The position numbers and the translations under genes are program-made. Below the pieces are notes generated by a model. That model was given only the letters and a program-made list of their open reading frames with translations. It did not search any database and was not told where the DNA came from. A DNA stretch of 64,000 nucleotides from Lolium rigidum (taxonomy: Eukaryota > Streptophyta > Magnoliopsida > Poales > Poaceae), in the NCBI RefSeq assembly GCF_022539505.1, contig NC_061510.1, positions 95,000,292 to 95,064,291 on the forward strand, in the 5' to 3' direction. The stretch's first letter is position 1; each line of letters opens with the position of its first letter. Below, one piece after another: positions 1-11,088 of the stretch.

Positions 1-209
1 TTCGTTTCGTCCAATTCCGAGAATATTTCGTTACTAGGATTTCTGAAACCAAAAACAGCAGAAAACAGGAACTGGCACTTCGGCATCTTGTTAATAGGTT
101 AGTTCCAGAAAATGCACGAATATGACATAAAGTGTGCATAAAACATGTAGGTATCATCAATAATATGGCATAGAACATAAGAAATTATCGATACGTCGGA
201 GACGTATCA
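1..209 (-). mobile_element. Terminal piece of a family-A Gypsy-type LTR, inserted into another copy of itself
   Basis: On the minus strand this is the first 209 bases of an LTR that opens with TGATACGTC and matches the starts of the LTRs at 11089 and 50793. It stops at 209, where a second LTR of the same family resumes in its middle, so one copy jumped into another. The expected 5-base target duplication is ACCCT at 210-214; its partner would lie left of the window. Whether this is a full element or a solo LTR cannot be seen. Confidence 0.85.
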
Positions 210-1218
210 ACCCTCAATGCCGGAGTTAACAAGCTCCACAATTCAATGTTCATATTTAAATAACCTTAGAGCATAATAGATCATTGCAAAATAAACCAAG
301 AACTAACATAGTGCACACACTGTCCACATTACACTATGAAGGAGGAATAGATCACATCAATACTATCATAATGATAATTAACTCCACAATCTACAAGAGA
401 TCATGATCATAGCCTACGACAAGAACCACACGGTGCACACACTAGTCACCTTTACACCATGCAGGAGGAATAGACTACTTTAATAACATCACATGAGTAG
501 CACACAACTAGTAGCGATACAAAGCTCATCATATGGATCTCAATCATGTAAAGCAGCTCATGAGATCATTGTATTGATGTACATAGGAGAGAGATTAACC
601 ACATAGCTACCGGTACAGCCCCGAACCTCGATGGAGAACTACTCCCTCCTCATGGGAGACAGCAGCGTTGATGAAGATGGCGGTGGTGTCGATGGAGAAG
701 CCTTCCGGGGGCACTTCCCCGTCCCGGCGGCGTGCCGGAACAGAGACTCCTGTCCCCCAGATCATGGCTTCGCGATGGCGGCGACTCTGGAAGGTTTCTC
801 GTACCATGGCTTTTTTGTATCGAGGTTTTAGGTCCAGGGGCTTCTTATAGGCGAAGAGGCGGCGTCAGAGGGTCGAAGAGGCGGCGGCACCATAGGGTGG
901 CGCGAGCCACACCCAGGCCGCGCCGGCCTATGGTCCAGTGGGCTCGTGGCCCCCCTCCGGTCCTTCCCGGGTGTTCGGCAGCTTCGTGGAAAAATAGGAT
1001 GCTTGGGTCTTGATTTTGTCCGATTCCGAGAATATTTCCTTACTAGGATTTACGGAACCAAAAACAGCAGAAAACGAGAGCTGGCCCTTCGGCATCTCGT
1101 CAATAGGTTAGTTTCGGAAAACGCATAAATATGACATATAATGTGTACAAAACATGTAGATATCATCAATAATGTGGCATGGAACATAAGAAATTATCGA
1201 TACGTCGGAGACGTATCA
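210..1218 (-). repeat. E1 3' LTR, partial
   Basis: About 1.0 kb of LTR matching 5137-6145 closely. It ends (TGATACGTC on the minus strand) against the polypurine tract at 1219-1232. Differences from the 5' LTR include ACTGTCC (about 327) versus ACTCGTCC (about 5246), one of the CAG/CTG-site indels discussed in the findings. Confidence 0.88.
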
Positions 1219-1254
1219 GCATCCCCAAGCTTAGTTCCTGCTCGTCCCGAGCAG
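1219..1254 (-). promoter_or_regulatory. E1 polypurine tract with adjoining hairpin
   Basis: On the minus strand AAGCTTGGGGATGC sits directly against the 3' LTR, the expected place for plus-strand DNA priming. Just upstream is a perfect inverted repeat with 7-base arms and a 3-base loop (1238-1254, CTGCTCG...CGAGCAG). The same hairpin is kept in E2 (16208-16224) and E3 (55933-55949). Confidence 0.75.
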
Positions 1255-3790
1255 GTAAACGATAACAAAGATAATTTCTGGAGTGACATGCCATCATAAA
1301 CTTGATCATATTGTAAACATATGCAATGAATGCAGCGATCAAAACAATGGTAATGACATGAGTAAACAACTGAATCATAAAGCAAAGACTTTTCATGAAT
1401 AGTACTTCAAGACAAGCATCAATAAGTCTTGCATAAGAGTTAACTCATAAAGCAATAAATTCATAGTAGAGGTATTGAAGCAACACAAAGGAAGATTAAG
1501 TTTCAGCGGTTGCTTTCAACTTGTAACATGCATATCTCATGGATAGTTGTCAATGCAAAGCAATATAACAAGTGCAATAAGCAAGTATGTAAGAATCAAT
1601 GCACAGTTAACACAAGTGTTTGCTTCTTGAGGTGGAGAGAAATAGGTGAACTGACTCAACATAAAAGTAAAAGAAAGGTCCTTCAAAGAGGAAAGCATCG
1701 ATTGCTATATTTGTGCTAGAGCTTTGGTTTTGAAAACATGAAACAATTTTGTCAACGGTAGTAATAAAGCATATGAGTTATGTAAATTATATCTTACAAG
1801 TTGCAAGCCTCATGCATAGTATACTAATAGTGCCCGCACCTTGTCCTAATTAGCTTGGACTACCGGATCATCGCAATGCACATGTTTTAACCAAGTGTCA
1901 CAATGGGGTACCTCCATGCCGCCTGTACAAAGGTCTAAGGAGAAAGCTCGCATTTTGGATTTCTCGCTTTTGATTATTCTCAACTTAGACATCCATACCG
2001 GGACAACATGGACAACAGATAATGGACTCCTCTTTAATGCATAAGCATGTGACAACAATTATTATTCTCATATGAGATTGAGGATATATGTCCAAAACTG
2101 AAACTTCCACCATGAATCATGGCTTTAGTTAGCGGCCCAATGTTCTTCTCTAACAATATGTATGCTCCAACCATTAAGGTGGTAGATCTCTCTTACTTCA
2201 GACAAGACGGACATGCATAGCAACTCACATGATATTCTACAAAGGGTAGTTGATGGCGTCCCCAGAAGCATGGTTATCGCACAACAAGCAACTTAATAAG
2301 AGATAAAGTGCATAAGTACATATTCAATACCACAATAGTTTTTAAGCTATTTGTCCCATGAGATATATATTGCAAAGGTGAATGATGGAATTTTAAAGGT
2401 AGCACTCAAGCAATTTACTTTAGAATGGCGGAGAAATACCATGTAGTAGGTAGATATGGTGGACACAAATGGCATAGTGGTTGGCTCAAGGATTTTGGAT
2501 GCATGAGAAGTATTCCCTCTCGATACAAGGTTTAGGCTAGCAAGGTTATTTGAAACAAACACAAGGATGAACGGTACAGCAAAACTCACATAAAAGACAT
2601 ATTGTAAACATTATAAGACTCTACACCGTCTTCCTTGTTGTTCAAAACTCAATACTAGATATTATCTAGACTCTAGAGAAACCAAATATGCAAACCAAAT
2701 TAGCAAGCTCTAAGTGTTTCTTCATTAATAGGTGGAAAGTATATGATGCAAGAGCTTAAACATGAGCACAACAATTGTCAAGTATCACATTATCCAAGAC
2801 ATTTTATCAATTACTACATGTAGCATTTTCCGTTTCCAACCATATAAAAATGAACGAAGCAGTTTTAACATTCGCCATGAACACTAAAAGATAAAGCGAA
2901 GAACACATGTGTTCATATGAACCAGCGGAGCGTGTCTCTCTCCCACACAAGCATTTATTCAAACAAAAACAAAAACAAAAACAAACGAGACGCTCCAAGT
3001 AAAGTACATAAGATGTGGCCGAATAAAAATATAGTTTCAAGAGAAGGAACCTGATAATTTGTCGATGAAGAAGGGGATGCCTTGGGCATCCCCAAGCTTG
3101 GACGCTTGAGTCTTCTTAGAATATGCAGGGGTGAACCACCGGGGCATCCCCAAGCTTAGAGCTTTCACTCTCCTTGATCATATTGTATCATACTCCTCTC
3201 TTGATCCTTGAAAACTTCCTCCACACCAAACTCGAAACAACTCATTAGAGGGTTAGTGCACAATAAAAATTCACATGTTCAGAGGTGACACAATAATTCT
3301 TAACACTTCTGGACATTGCATAAAGCTACTGGACATTAATGGATCAAAGAAATTCATCCAACATAGCAAAAGAGGCAATGCGAAACAAAAGGCAGAATCT
3401 ATCAAAACAGAACAGTCCGTAAAGATGGATTTTATTAGGCCACCAGACTTGATCAAATGAAAATGCCCAAATTGAATGAAAGTTGCGTACATATCTGAGG
3501 ATCATGCACGTAAATTGGCTTAATTTTCTGAGCTACCTACAGGGAGGTATACCCAGATTCGTGACAGCAAAGAAATCTGGAACTGCGCAGTAATCCAAAT
3601 CTAGTATCAACCTTTCTATCAACGACTTTACTTGGCACAACAAAACACAAAACTAAGATAAGGAGAGGTTGCTACAGTAGTAAACAACTTCCAAGACACA
3701 AATATAAAACAAAGTACTGTAGCAAAATAACACATGGGTTATCTCCCAAGAAGTTCTTTCTTTATAGCCATTAAGATGGGCTCAGCAGTT
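1255..3790 (-). other. E1 internal non-coding region
   Basis: About 2.5 kb between the element's ORF and its polypurine tract. No conserved domain is visible in any frame. The same stretch, in the same order, occurs in E2 (13677-16207), E3 (53399-55932), partly in E4 (35506-36395) and E6 (63469-64000). Two extra AAGCTTGGGGA-like motifs sit near 3095 and 3155, beside the palindrome GGGATGCCTTGGGCATCCC. Confidence 0.8.
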
Positions 3791-4531
3791 TTAATGATGC
3801 ACTCGCAAGAAATAGTATTTGAGACAAAAGAGAGCATCAAGAGGCAAATTCAAAACAAATTTAAATCTAACATGCTTCCTATGCATAGGAATCTTGTAAA
3901 TAAACAAGTTCATGAAGAGCAAAGTAACAAGCATAGGAAGATAAAACAAGTGTAGCTTAAAAAATTTCAGCACATAGAGAGGCATTTTAGTAACATGAAA
4001 ATTTATACAACCATATTTTCCTCTCTCATAATAACTTTCAGTAGCATCATGAGCAAACTCAACAATATAACTATCACATAAAGCATTCTTATCATGAGTC
4101 TCATGCATAAAATTATTACTCTCCACATAAGCATAATCAATTTTATTAGTTGTAGTGGGAGCAAATTCAACAAAGTAGCTATCATTATTATTCTCATCAT
4201 CAAATATAGGAGACATAGTATAATCACAACAAAATTTACTCTCCATAGTAGGTGGCACCAAAAGACCACTATCATTATAATCATCATAAATAGGAGGCAA
4301 AGTATCATCAAAGAAAATTTTCTCCTCAATGCTTGGGGGACTAAAAAGATCATGAAAACCAGCTTCCCCAAGCTTAGAACTTTCTATATCATTATCAACA
4401 ATGGTGTTCAAAGCGTTCATACTAATATTACTACCATCATGCAAATAAGATTCCATAGGTTTTTTAATTTTCGCATCAAACAATCCATGTTTTAAATCAG
4501 GAAATAGAATAAGAAGCTCATTGTTGTCCAT
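3791..4531 (-). CDS. Family-A retrotransposon ORF of unknown function (246 aa)
   Basis: Open frame of 246 codons starting MDNNELLILFPDLKHG. I do not recognise it as a known domain. The middle is acidic, with repeated DD-rich stretches (about residues 70-120). Two related segments follow, DSYFVEFA and DSYIVEFA (about 118 and 153). The last third is hydrophobic and could form one membrane-spanning helix (about residues 190-212, LHLFYLPMLVTLLFMNLFIY), followed by a basic tail (HRKHVR). Near-identical, intact copies occur in E2 and E3, which argues for recent or continuing constraint, but no role is known. It is the only gene-like frame in the element and lies just inside the primer-binding site, where gag would normally start. 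Confidence 0.7.
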   Translation of the reverse strand: MDNNELLILFPDLKHGLFDAKIKKPMESYLHDGSNISMNALNTIVDNDIESSKLGEAGFHDLFSPPSIEEKIFFDDTLPPIYDDYNDSGLLVPPTMESKFCCDYTMSPIFDDENNNDSYFVEFAPTTTNKIDYAYVESNNFMHETHDKNALCDSYIVEFAHDATESYYERGKYGCINFHVTKMPLYVLKFFKLHLFYLPMLVTLLFMNLFIYKIPMHRKHVRFKFVLNLPLDALFCLKYYFLRVHH

Positions 4532-4668
4532 TATGCCAAACTAGTGTAAACAAGAAACACAAAGATGCAATTGCAGGATCTAAAGGAAATAGCTTCGAGC
4601 ACAAACACAATGGTGCCAGAAAAGTACCGTTACCTGGAACCGGAGTATGAGTGCTTTTTTACCTTTCC

Positions 4669-4686
4669 TCCCCGGCAACGGCGCCA
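4669..4686 (-). promoter_or_regulatory. E1 primer-binding site (tRNA-Asp)
   Basis: On the minus strand TGGCGCCGTTGCCGGGGA, complementary to the last 18 bases of plant tRNA-Asp including CCA. It begins 10 bases inside the 5' LTR. A second, imperfect copy of the LTR-PBS junction (GTGCCAGAAAAGTA on the plus strand) lies about 65 bases further in, near 4613-4626. Confidence 0.88.
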
Positions 4687-4696
4687 GAAAAGTGCT

Positions 4697-6145
4697 TGAT
4701 GTCTACGGGAGCTTCTATTCTTGTAGACAGTGTTGGGCCTCCAAGAGCAGAGGTTTGTAGAACAGCAGCAAGTTTCCCTTAAGTGGATCACCCAAGGTTT
4801 ATCGAACTCGGGGAGGAAGAGGTCAAAGATATCCCTCTCATGCAACCCTGCAACCACAAAGCAAGAAGTCTCTTGTGTCCCCAACACACCTAATAGGTGC
4901 ACTAGTTCGGCGAAGAGATAGTGAAATACAGGTGGTATGAATAAGTATGAGCAGTAGTAACGCAAGATAAAACAAGTAAACAAGCAGCGATAGCGATATT
5001 TAGGAACAAGGCCTAGGGATCATACTTTCACTAGTGGACACTCTCAACATTGATCGCATAATAAATAACTCTTTCTCATATGTGCTACATACACTCTTTT
5101 GTTGGATGATGAACACATTGCGTAGGATTACACGAACCCTCAATGCCGGAGTTAACAAGCTCCACAATTCAATGTTCATATTTAAATAACCTTAGAGCAT
5201 AATAGATCATTGCAAAATAAACCAAGAACTAACATAGTGCACACACTCGTCCACATTACACTATGAAGGAGGAATAGATCACATCAATACTATCATAATG
5301 ATAATTAACTCCACAATCTACAAGAGATCATGATCATAGCCTACGATAAGAACCACACGGTGCACACACTAGTCACCTTTACACCATGCAGGAGGAATAG
5401 ACTACTTTAATAACATCACATGAGTAGCACACAACTAGTAGTGATACAAAGCTCATCATATGGATCTCAATCATGTAAAGCAGCTCATGAGATCATTGTA
5501 TTGAAGTACATAGGAGAGAGATTAACCACATAGCTACAGGTACAGCCCCGAACCTCGATGGAGAACTACTCCCTCCTCATGGGAGACAGCAGCGTTGATG
5601 AAGATGGCGGTGGTGTCGATGGAGAAGCCTTCCGGGGGCACTTCCCCGTCCCGGCGGCGTGCCGGAACAGAGACTCCTGTCCTCCAGATCTTGGCTTCGC
5701 GATGGCGGCGGCTCTGGAAGGTTTCTCGTACCGTGGCTTTTTCGTATCGAGGTTTTAGGTCCAGGGGCTTCTTATAGGCGAAGAGGCGGCGTCAGAGGGT
5801 CGAAGAGGCGGCGGCACCATAGGGTGGCGCGGGCCACACCCAGGCCGCGCCGGCCTATGGTCTGGTGGGCCTGTGGCCCCCCTCTGGTCCTTCCCGGGTG
5901 TTCGGAAGCTTCGTGGAAAAATAGGATGCTCGGGCCTTGATTTCGTCCGATTCCGAGAATATTTCCTTACTAGGATTTCTGAAACCAAAAACAGCAGAAA
6001 ACAGCAACTGGCCCTTCGGCATCTCGTCAATAGGTTAGTTCCGGAAAATGCATAAATATGACATATAATGTGTACAAAACATGTAGATATCATCAATAAT
6101 GTGGCATGGAACATAAGAAATTATCGATACGTCGGAGACGTATCA
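4697..6145 (-). repeat. E1 5' LTR (1449 bp)
   Basis: Begins TGATACGTC and ends GTAGACATCA on the minus strand. A TATA-like box (CCTATAAG) is near 5770-5778, with a GC-rich stretch upstream of it. The end at 6145 is fixed by the switch to CACTA protease coding sequence. Confidence 0.9.
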
Positions 6146-6902
6146 GCGAGCTTCTGGACTAAGCGTCTTCCGGAGGTTATTCCTCTTGATGTTGTTCTCA
6201 GACCGCTGGTCTCGCTCATTGGTGTATCTCCGGATCCTCTCACAAACATAGTATCCACATAGATTGGTCCCCGGTGGCTGAATATCCCCAGTCCCAGGCA
6301 CTGCCCTTCTAAATTGTAGCTCTTTTTTGAATTCACCGACCTTTTCATCTACGAACCGTCTCCAAACCCTACGAGGCAAAGAAAATTAAATGAACAAGAG
6401 AGTTATTAATTAGTTACTTGATATTAGGAAATGAACGAAATAGGCCGATCGATATAGAGCGCAAATGAATGAAAATAATTACTTTTGCATCATTTTTCTC
6501 ATGTCGGCCCAAAGCGCCGGATCCATATTCGGAGAGTCGTGGATGAGAACTGTGGAGGTGTGAAATTGAATTACTAGCAGAATCCAGTGGAACCTGCGGA
6601 CACGATACATGCACACTCATGCATAACTCATCGATTAGCCACATACCATGCATGGAGTAAACAAAAGAGAATGTGCTCAAGACAGAAACACTCACCCAAA
6701 ATGGTAAGGAAATAGAATATCACTTTTGAGTTCCTGTTTTCTAAGAAACCGCCACAGGTCTTCCTCCACGTCGGCGGGGTGGTGTTCTAACACATATGAA
6801 TTAAAGATGTGTGGGTCAATGAACCCAACATCATGGATGTTCCTTATTCGCATTTCCCGCTTCTTCATTCTGCATAATAGCGTACACAACAAGATAGTTA
6901 GG

Positions 6903-6905
<3 letters not shown>

Positions 6906-6943
<38 letters not shown>
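6906..6943. repeat. (TA)n microsatellite, left flank of palindrome-ended unit 1
   Basis: About 19 TA units, just inside the CACTA intron and 37 bases from the exon acceptor at 6870. It directly abuts the end of the unit at 6944-9409. Confidence 0.95.
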
Positions 6944-6945
<2 letters not shown>

Positions 6946-9406
6946 GTGTGGATTTACTACCATGGAGGGTAGCTACCCCTGTTGTTGGAGCCGTTGGATG
7001 TTGCTCATCTGAGACAACCACTTGACGGTGATGTAACGGTCTTTTGCCGTAGCATTTGTGTGAGCTTCTGACAAAAGGAGACGGTCCCCACATGCATGAT
7101 CCATACGAATCAAAATAGCGAAAAGGTGGTGGATTGGTGGACAGGTGCTTTATTATGACAAAAGAGAATTTACAGGGTGAGATCAAAAGAAGATCCTCTA
7201 GTCAAGTAAATTATTGAATACTGCTAACCCTCTCCATATACGGAGTAGGTTGCATTACTTTTGGTGACATGTGTGGCAACCTGATGGCCACAAATTTTTC
7301 CGATTTTAGGATGGCCCAATTAAAAGTAAATTAAAGCTTATGGGACCTTGCACCTCGATTTTATCCAAGTATATTGGGTTGGGTGCTCTCCAAGGTGTGT
7401 AAGGATTGTAATGGAAAGTAACAATACCAAAAAACTGGTTGGATGGCTTCTCAAGGTGTGTTTAGATTTTCAACTGAAAGTAACGACCGCAAAAAAGCTG
7501 ATTGGCTCACAGAATTTGGTAGTAATTACCGGTGCAAACTGCCAACAAGTTGGATCATAAAGCGTGTCACAACGGAGTTAAGGGCTCGAGGCCTTGAGGG
7601 CGTACAGAAGCTCCTCCAAAACTTGGGTCTCGTAGCTTCTAGTATTGTTTCTTGTGCTCCCATGTTAATTTTTTTTGTACTATTTGGTAGTGCAGTGCAT
7701 GCAACATGGCGGTACTGATTCTTTGCCTTTTATTAATCGGTGGGTTCTTCTAATTAGCACTGAATGCAAGTTCCAGTGATAGCAAATCCTTCGAAATTCA
7801 GGTGGGCTATTATCTAGTAGATGTTTACATCTTTTAGTTTTGAGGAAACAGTCCCTCCGTTCTCTTTTACAAATTCGAAGTATTCTACATTCCACAAATT
7901 TTAAGATCGAGAATATGACTGCTTCATTTTCAGATATGTAGTTGCTTACAAAGCAAAAATACGGATAAATATGGAATAAAATTTTAATCTAACATTGTAG
8001 GCTTAAAAAAACGGAGGGAGTACGGCTCAGCTTCTTACGTATCTCTTCAGTTTTTTTCACGGCTTTTATTGAATGGTTATACCAAATTTTGGGGGGCCAT
8101 AAAAAAAAATTGGGGAGGAGTAATACGAACCATGTACAGACTACAGACTTTTCAAGTCAGCATAAATATTTGATCCTTAAAAATAGAAACAATATGGAGG
8201 AAGATAACAAATCGATGTACCTCTCTGAATCCATGTAACAAAGGAACAAATTCAATGTGTTCTTTCCCTACTCAAGAACATTTGTGCAGAAAAAAATAGA
8301 AAAAGAAAGGATATGGAGGAACATGATACAGATGGGAGCGTCGATCTGGAACACTACATACATCCTGAAAATCCCATTACCATTCAAGATCATATGCAGC
8401 ATCCTCGTACACTGTATCATTTTCCTCACCAGTTGCACCGGACGTAATCATATTCCTAAAAGCAAAATAGAAAAATCCAAATGTTATAAGTAACATTTTT
8501 TTTTTAAAGAGCACTAATCTAGGAAAAAACGTCACCACACACCCAAAGGAAAGCTACAATCCGTGGAAGAATAAAGAAAGAAACGATCAGATAAACGCTA
8601 AAATGAACAACAAAAGACCCAGTTTGGAAAGTTGCCTAGCAACGGCATGGAATCTCTGCAACAAATGGGCAATTAGCAGACCTGGAGCCTAAGAGCAACA
8701 GCAAGGAGATGCTGGCTGACTTGATCGATGCTGCAAAGATAAATTAAAATGTCATCAACCAAGCATGTTCAAAAATCCATCAGGGAAAGCTAATCAAATC
8801 GGTTCAGCTAAAGAATCCAGAACAAACACAACGACTAGATCTAGATCGCGAAAGTGATTTTCGATCTGCAATACAGCAACGAAACTAGATCCAGAAAAAG
8901 CCAACGAAACTAGATTCAGTGGAGGAATAGGCAGCGTCTAGGGAGCTCAGCTCCAGTGGGATGGAAGCCAGCTTATCCTTGGCCGATCTCGTTTGAGGCG
9001 ACCGGACGGACCTGTCACTTCACGAGGTGGACGGCCGGGCCGAAGTCGACAAGCCAGGCTTGGATGGTTGAGGATGCAAGAACATGTGCTAGAACAATGG
9101 CTCGATCCCAGGTGAAGATTGGTTGCGATGGCTCACCATAGAGTTCACAATAGAGATGTGTGCTTCTCGTGGAGAAAGGCAATGATAGGAACAGACTTTG
9201 GTTAGGAATCACAGGGAGAGAGAAAGAATGGGAACAAAGATGGTTTGGTGGGAGAAAAAGTCACAGGACAACAAAATAGAAAAGAAGCGAGGGGATAAAG
9301 GGAGAAGTGGGACTAGATTCCATACCTACTATGGAATTAAACGGCGTTAGACACGCGTCAATTTCCTAATAGGAGGGTAGCTACCCACCATTGCAGCTAG
9401 TAATTT

Positions 9407-9409
<3 letters not shown>
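6944..9409. mobile_element. Unit 1: 2.5-kb Micron-like insertion between (TA)n tracts
   Basis: A 2466-base block with (TA)n on both sides. Its ends form an inverted repeat around the palindrome GGGTAGCTACCC (6969-6980 and 9376-9387), with TTACTA and ATGG close outside it at both ends. Rice Micron elements are MITE-like units found inside TA microsatellites, and this arrangement resembles them, although 2.5 kb is long. Apart from the Stowaway MITE at 7851-8020 I see no gene. Short frames near 7348-7718 and 8956-9212 have no recognisable domain. Confidence 0.5.
7851..8020. mobile_element. Stowaway-type MITE (170 bp)
   Basis: Begins GTCCCTCCGT and ends ACGGAGGGAG, the conserved terminal inverted repeat of Stowaway (Mariner-type) MITEs. 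TA follows on the right (8021-8022). The left flank reads CA, so the TA duplication is worn. It is nested in unit 1. No coding capacity. Confidence 0.8.

Positions 9410-9500
<91 letters not shown>
9410..9500. repeat. (TA)n microsatellite, about 45 units
   Basis: Uninterrupted TA repeat between unit 1 and unit 2. Its length in any assembly is unreliable. Confidence 0.97.
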
Positions 9501-9502
<2 letters not shown>

Positions 9503-9871
9503 ACATATTCATACTACACCCGGGTGTAGTTACACCCACGCGTGTTTCTCATAATCTATAGAGTATCTATCATACCAAAGTGTATGTACATGTAGTATGA
9601 AGTATGTAAGACTATTTTAGTAGTATATATACTAATTTGTAGGTAGTATGTACATTTTTTACGTAGACTCACTTTTTACGTACACATATGCATGTATTTC
9701 GGATATATAATGCAAACTATGGGTTCAGTTGCATTTTTCAACCAAACTTGGGTTGGAGTATCTTAGATATAGTGTAGTAACATACTCAAACCGATAAAAT
9801 ATCATATATACTTCCGTATGGTAGTATATTAGATGTGGGTGTAACTACACCCAGGAGTAGGAAGTATTTAT

Positions 9872-9873
<2 letters not shown>
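9501..9873. mobile_element. Unit 2: foldback MITE between (TA)n tracts
   Basis: About 373 bases with inverted ends: CTACACCCGGGTGTAGTTAC at the left (about 9515-9534) and its near complement GTAACTACACCCAGGAGTAG at the right (about 9841-9860). AT-rich, no reading frame. Flanked by (TA)n on both sides, the same setting as unit 1. Confidence 0.7.

Positions 9874-9902
<29 letters not shown>
9874..9902. repeat. (TA)n microsatellite
   Basis: Short TA tract separating unit 2 from its truncated copy. Confidence 0.95.
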
Positions 9903-9904
<2 letters not shown>

Positions 9905-10122
9905 CATATTCATGCTACACCCGGGTGTAGTTACACCCACGCGTGTTTCGTATAATCTAGGGAGTATCTATCATACCGAAGTATATGTACATGTAGTATG
10001 AAGTATATAAGACTGTTTTGGTAGTATATATAATACTTTGTAGGTAGTATGCATATTTTTTTACGTAGACTCATTTTCTACGTATACATATGCATGTATT
10101 TCGTATATATAGTGCAAACTAC
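9903..10122. mobile_element. Unit 3: truncated second copy of the unit-2 MITE
   Basis: Repeats the first 220 or so bases of unit 2 (GACATATTCATGCTACACCC onwards) with scattered substitutions, then stops before the right-hand inverted end and runs into the CACTA exon at about 10131. Confidence 0.75.
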
Positions 10123-10130
10123 ATACTCAC

Positions 10131-10279
10131 TTATATTTTTTTCACAAAAATTGGTATGTAACCCTTGTACCAATTTAGCAGACATGTCATTTGTCGAGGT
10201 AGATCCTCTTCCTGCGCATGCTCGACGAGAGGCCCATTCCGCACATATGTAAATACTACGTCCTTCATTGGCGCCTCAT
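10131..10279 (-). pseudogene. CACTA protease gene, upstream exon
   Basis: Open on the minus strand up to the family-B LTR at 10280, reading EAPMKDVVFTYVRNGPLVEH and later LPRQMTCLLNWYKGYI. The second motif resembles the LP...M...WY stretch that precedes the Ulp1 domain in CACTA-encoded proteins. It is the same gene as the exons at 6146-6869. Confidence 0.65.
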
Positions 10280-11083
10280 TGATGACCCACAAGTATAGGG
10301 GATCGCAACAGTCTTCGAGGGAAGTAAAACCCAATTTATTGATTCGAAACAAGGGGAGACAAAGAATACTTGAAAGCCTTAACAGCGGAGTTGTCAATTC
10401 AGCTACACCTGGAAACAGACTTGCTCGCAAGAGTTTATCAGTAGTAACAGTTTTATAGCAGTAGCAGTAGTAAAATAACAGCAGCAGAGTAACAAAGACA
10501 GCAGTAGTGATTTTAGTAAACAACAGGATTAAAATACTGTAGGCACGGGGACGGATGACGGGCGTTGCATGGATGAGAGAAACTCATGTAACAATCATAG
10601 CAGGGCATTTGCAGATAATAATAAAACGGTATCCAAGTAATAAGCAATCAATAGGCATGTGTTCCAATTATAGTCGTACGTGCTCGCAATGAGAAACTTG
10701 CACAACATCTTTTGTCCTACCAGCCGGTGGCATCCGGGCCTCTAGGGAAACTACTGGATATTAAGGTACTCCTTTTAATAGAGTACCGGAGCAAAGCATT
10801 AACACTCCGTGAACACATGTGATCCTCACGTCACTACCATCCCCTCCGGTTGTCCCGATTTCTGTCACTTCGGGGCCATTGGTTTCAGACAGCGATATGT
10901 GTATACAACTTGCAGGTAAGACCATAAACAATGAATATCATGATGAAATAATAACATGTTCAGATCTGAGATCATGGCACTCGGGCCCTAGTGACAAGCA
11001 TTAAGCATAACAAGTTGCAACAATATCATCAAAGTACCAATTACGGACACTAGACACTATGCCCTAACAATCTTATGCTATTA

Positions 11084-11088
11084 CATGA
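11084..11088. repeat. E2 target-site duplication, left copy (CATGA)
   Basis: CATGA here and again at 17945-17949, exactly flanking E2. Confidence 0.95.

Larger units (their letters stand above)
210..6145 (-). mobile_element. E1: non-autonomous Gypsy-type LTR retrotransposon, family A
   Basis: Element read on the minus strand. The 5' LTR is 4697-6145, the primer-binding site 4669-4686, the internal region 1219-4696, and the 3' LTR 210-1218 (its outer part lies beyond the insertion at 209/210). No gag, protease, reverse transcriptase or integrase is visible; the only open frame is a 246-codon gene of unknown function (3791-4531). It must therefore be mobilised in trans, if at all. It is inserted in a CACTA protease gene at 6145/6146. 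The flanking 5-mer is GCGAG (6146-6150) and its partner is outside the window. E2 and E3 have the same plan. Confidence 0.88.
6146..10279 (-). pseudogene. CACTA transposon gene fragment: Ulp1-like (C48) cysteine protease
   Basis: Minus-strand exons fit together: 10131-10279 (reads PMKDVVFTYVRNGPLVEHAQ), then a 3.3-kb intron full of repeats, then exon 6696-6869 (DVGFIDPHIFNSYVLEHHP), exon 6483-6593 (FHWILLVIQF) and exon 6146-6368 (PPGTNLCGYYVCERIRR). Joins at 6695/6593 and 6482/6368 keep frame (phase 2) and use GT...AG. FHW carries the likely catalytic His and NLCGYYVC the likely catalytic Cys of peptidase family C48, commonly encoded by Triticeae CACTA elements beside the transposase. Both ends are cut: E1 at 6145 and a family-B LTR at 10280. 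The donor near 10131 is uncertain because the frame reaches a stop there. No transposase (TNP2) part is visible in the window. Confidence 0.8.

Noticed and set aside
4003..4495. Alternative frames of 122-133 codons on both strands inside the E1 ORF
   Set aside because: Ile/Met/Leu-rich shadows of the GAT/AAT-rich coding strand. The same shadows recur in E2 and E3.
6692..7186. 164-codon minus-strand frame spanning the (TA)n tract
   Set aside because: Only 6696-6869 is real exon. The rest is a run of IY codons from the microsatellite and MITE sequence beyond an intron acceptor.
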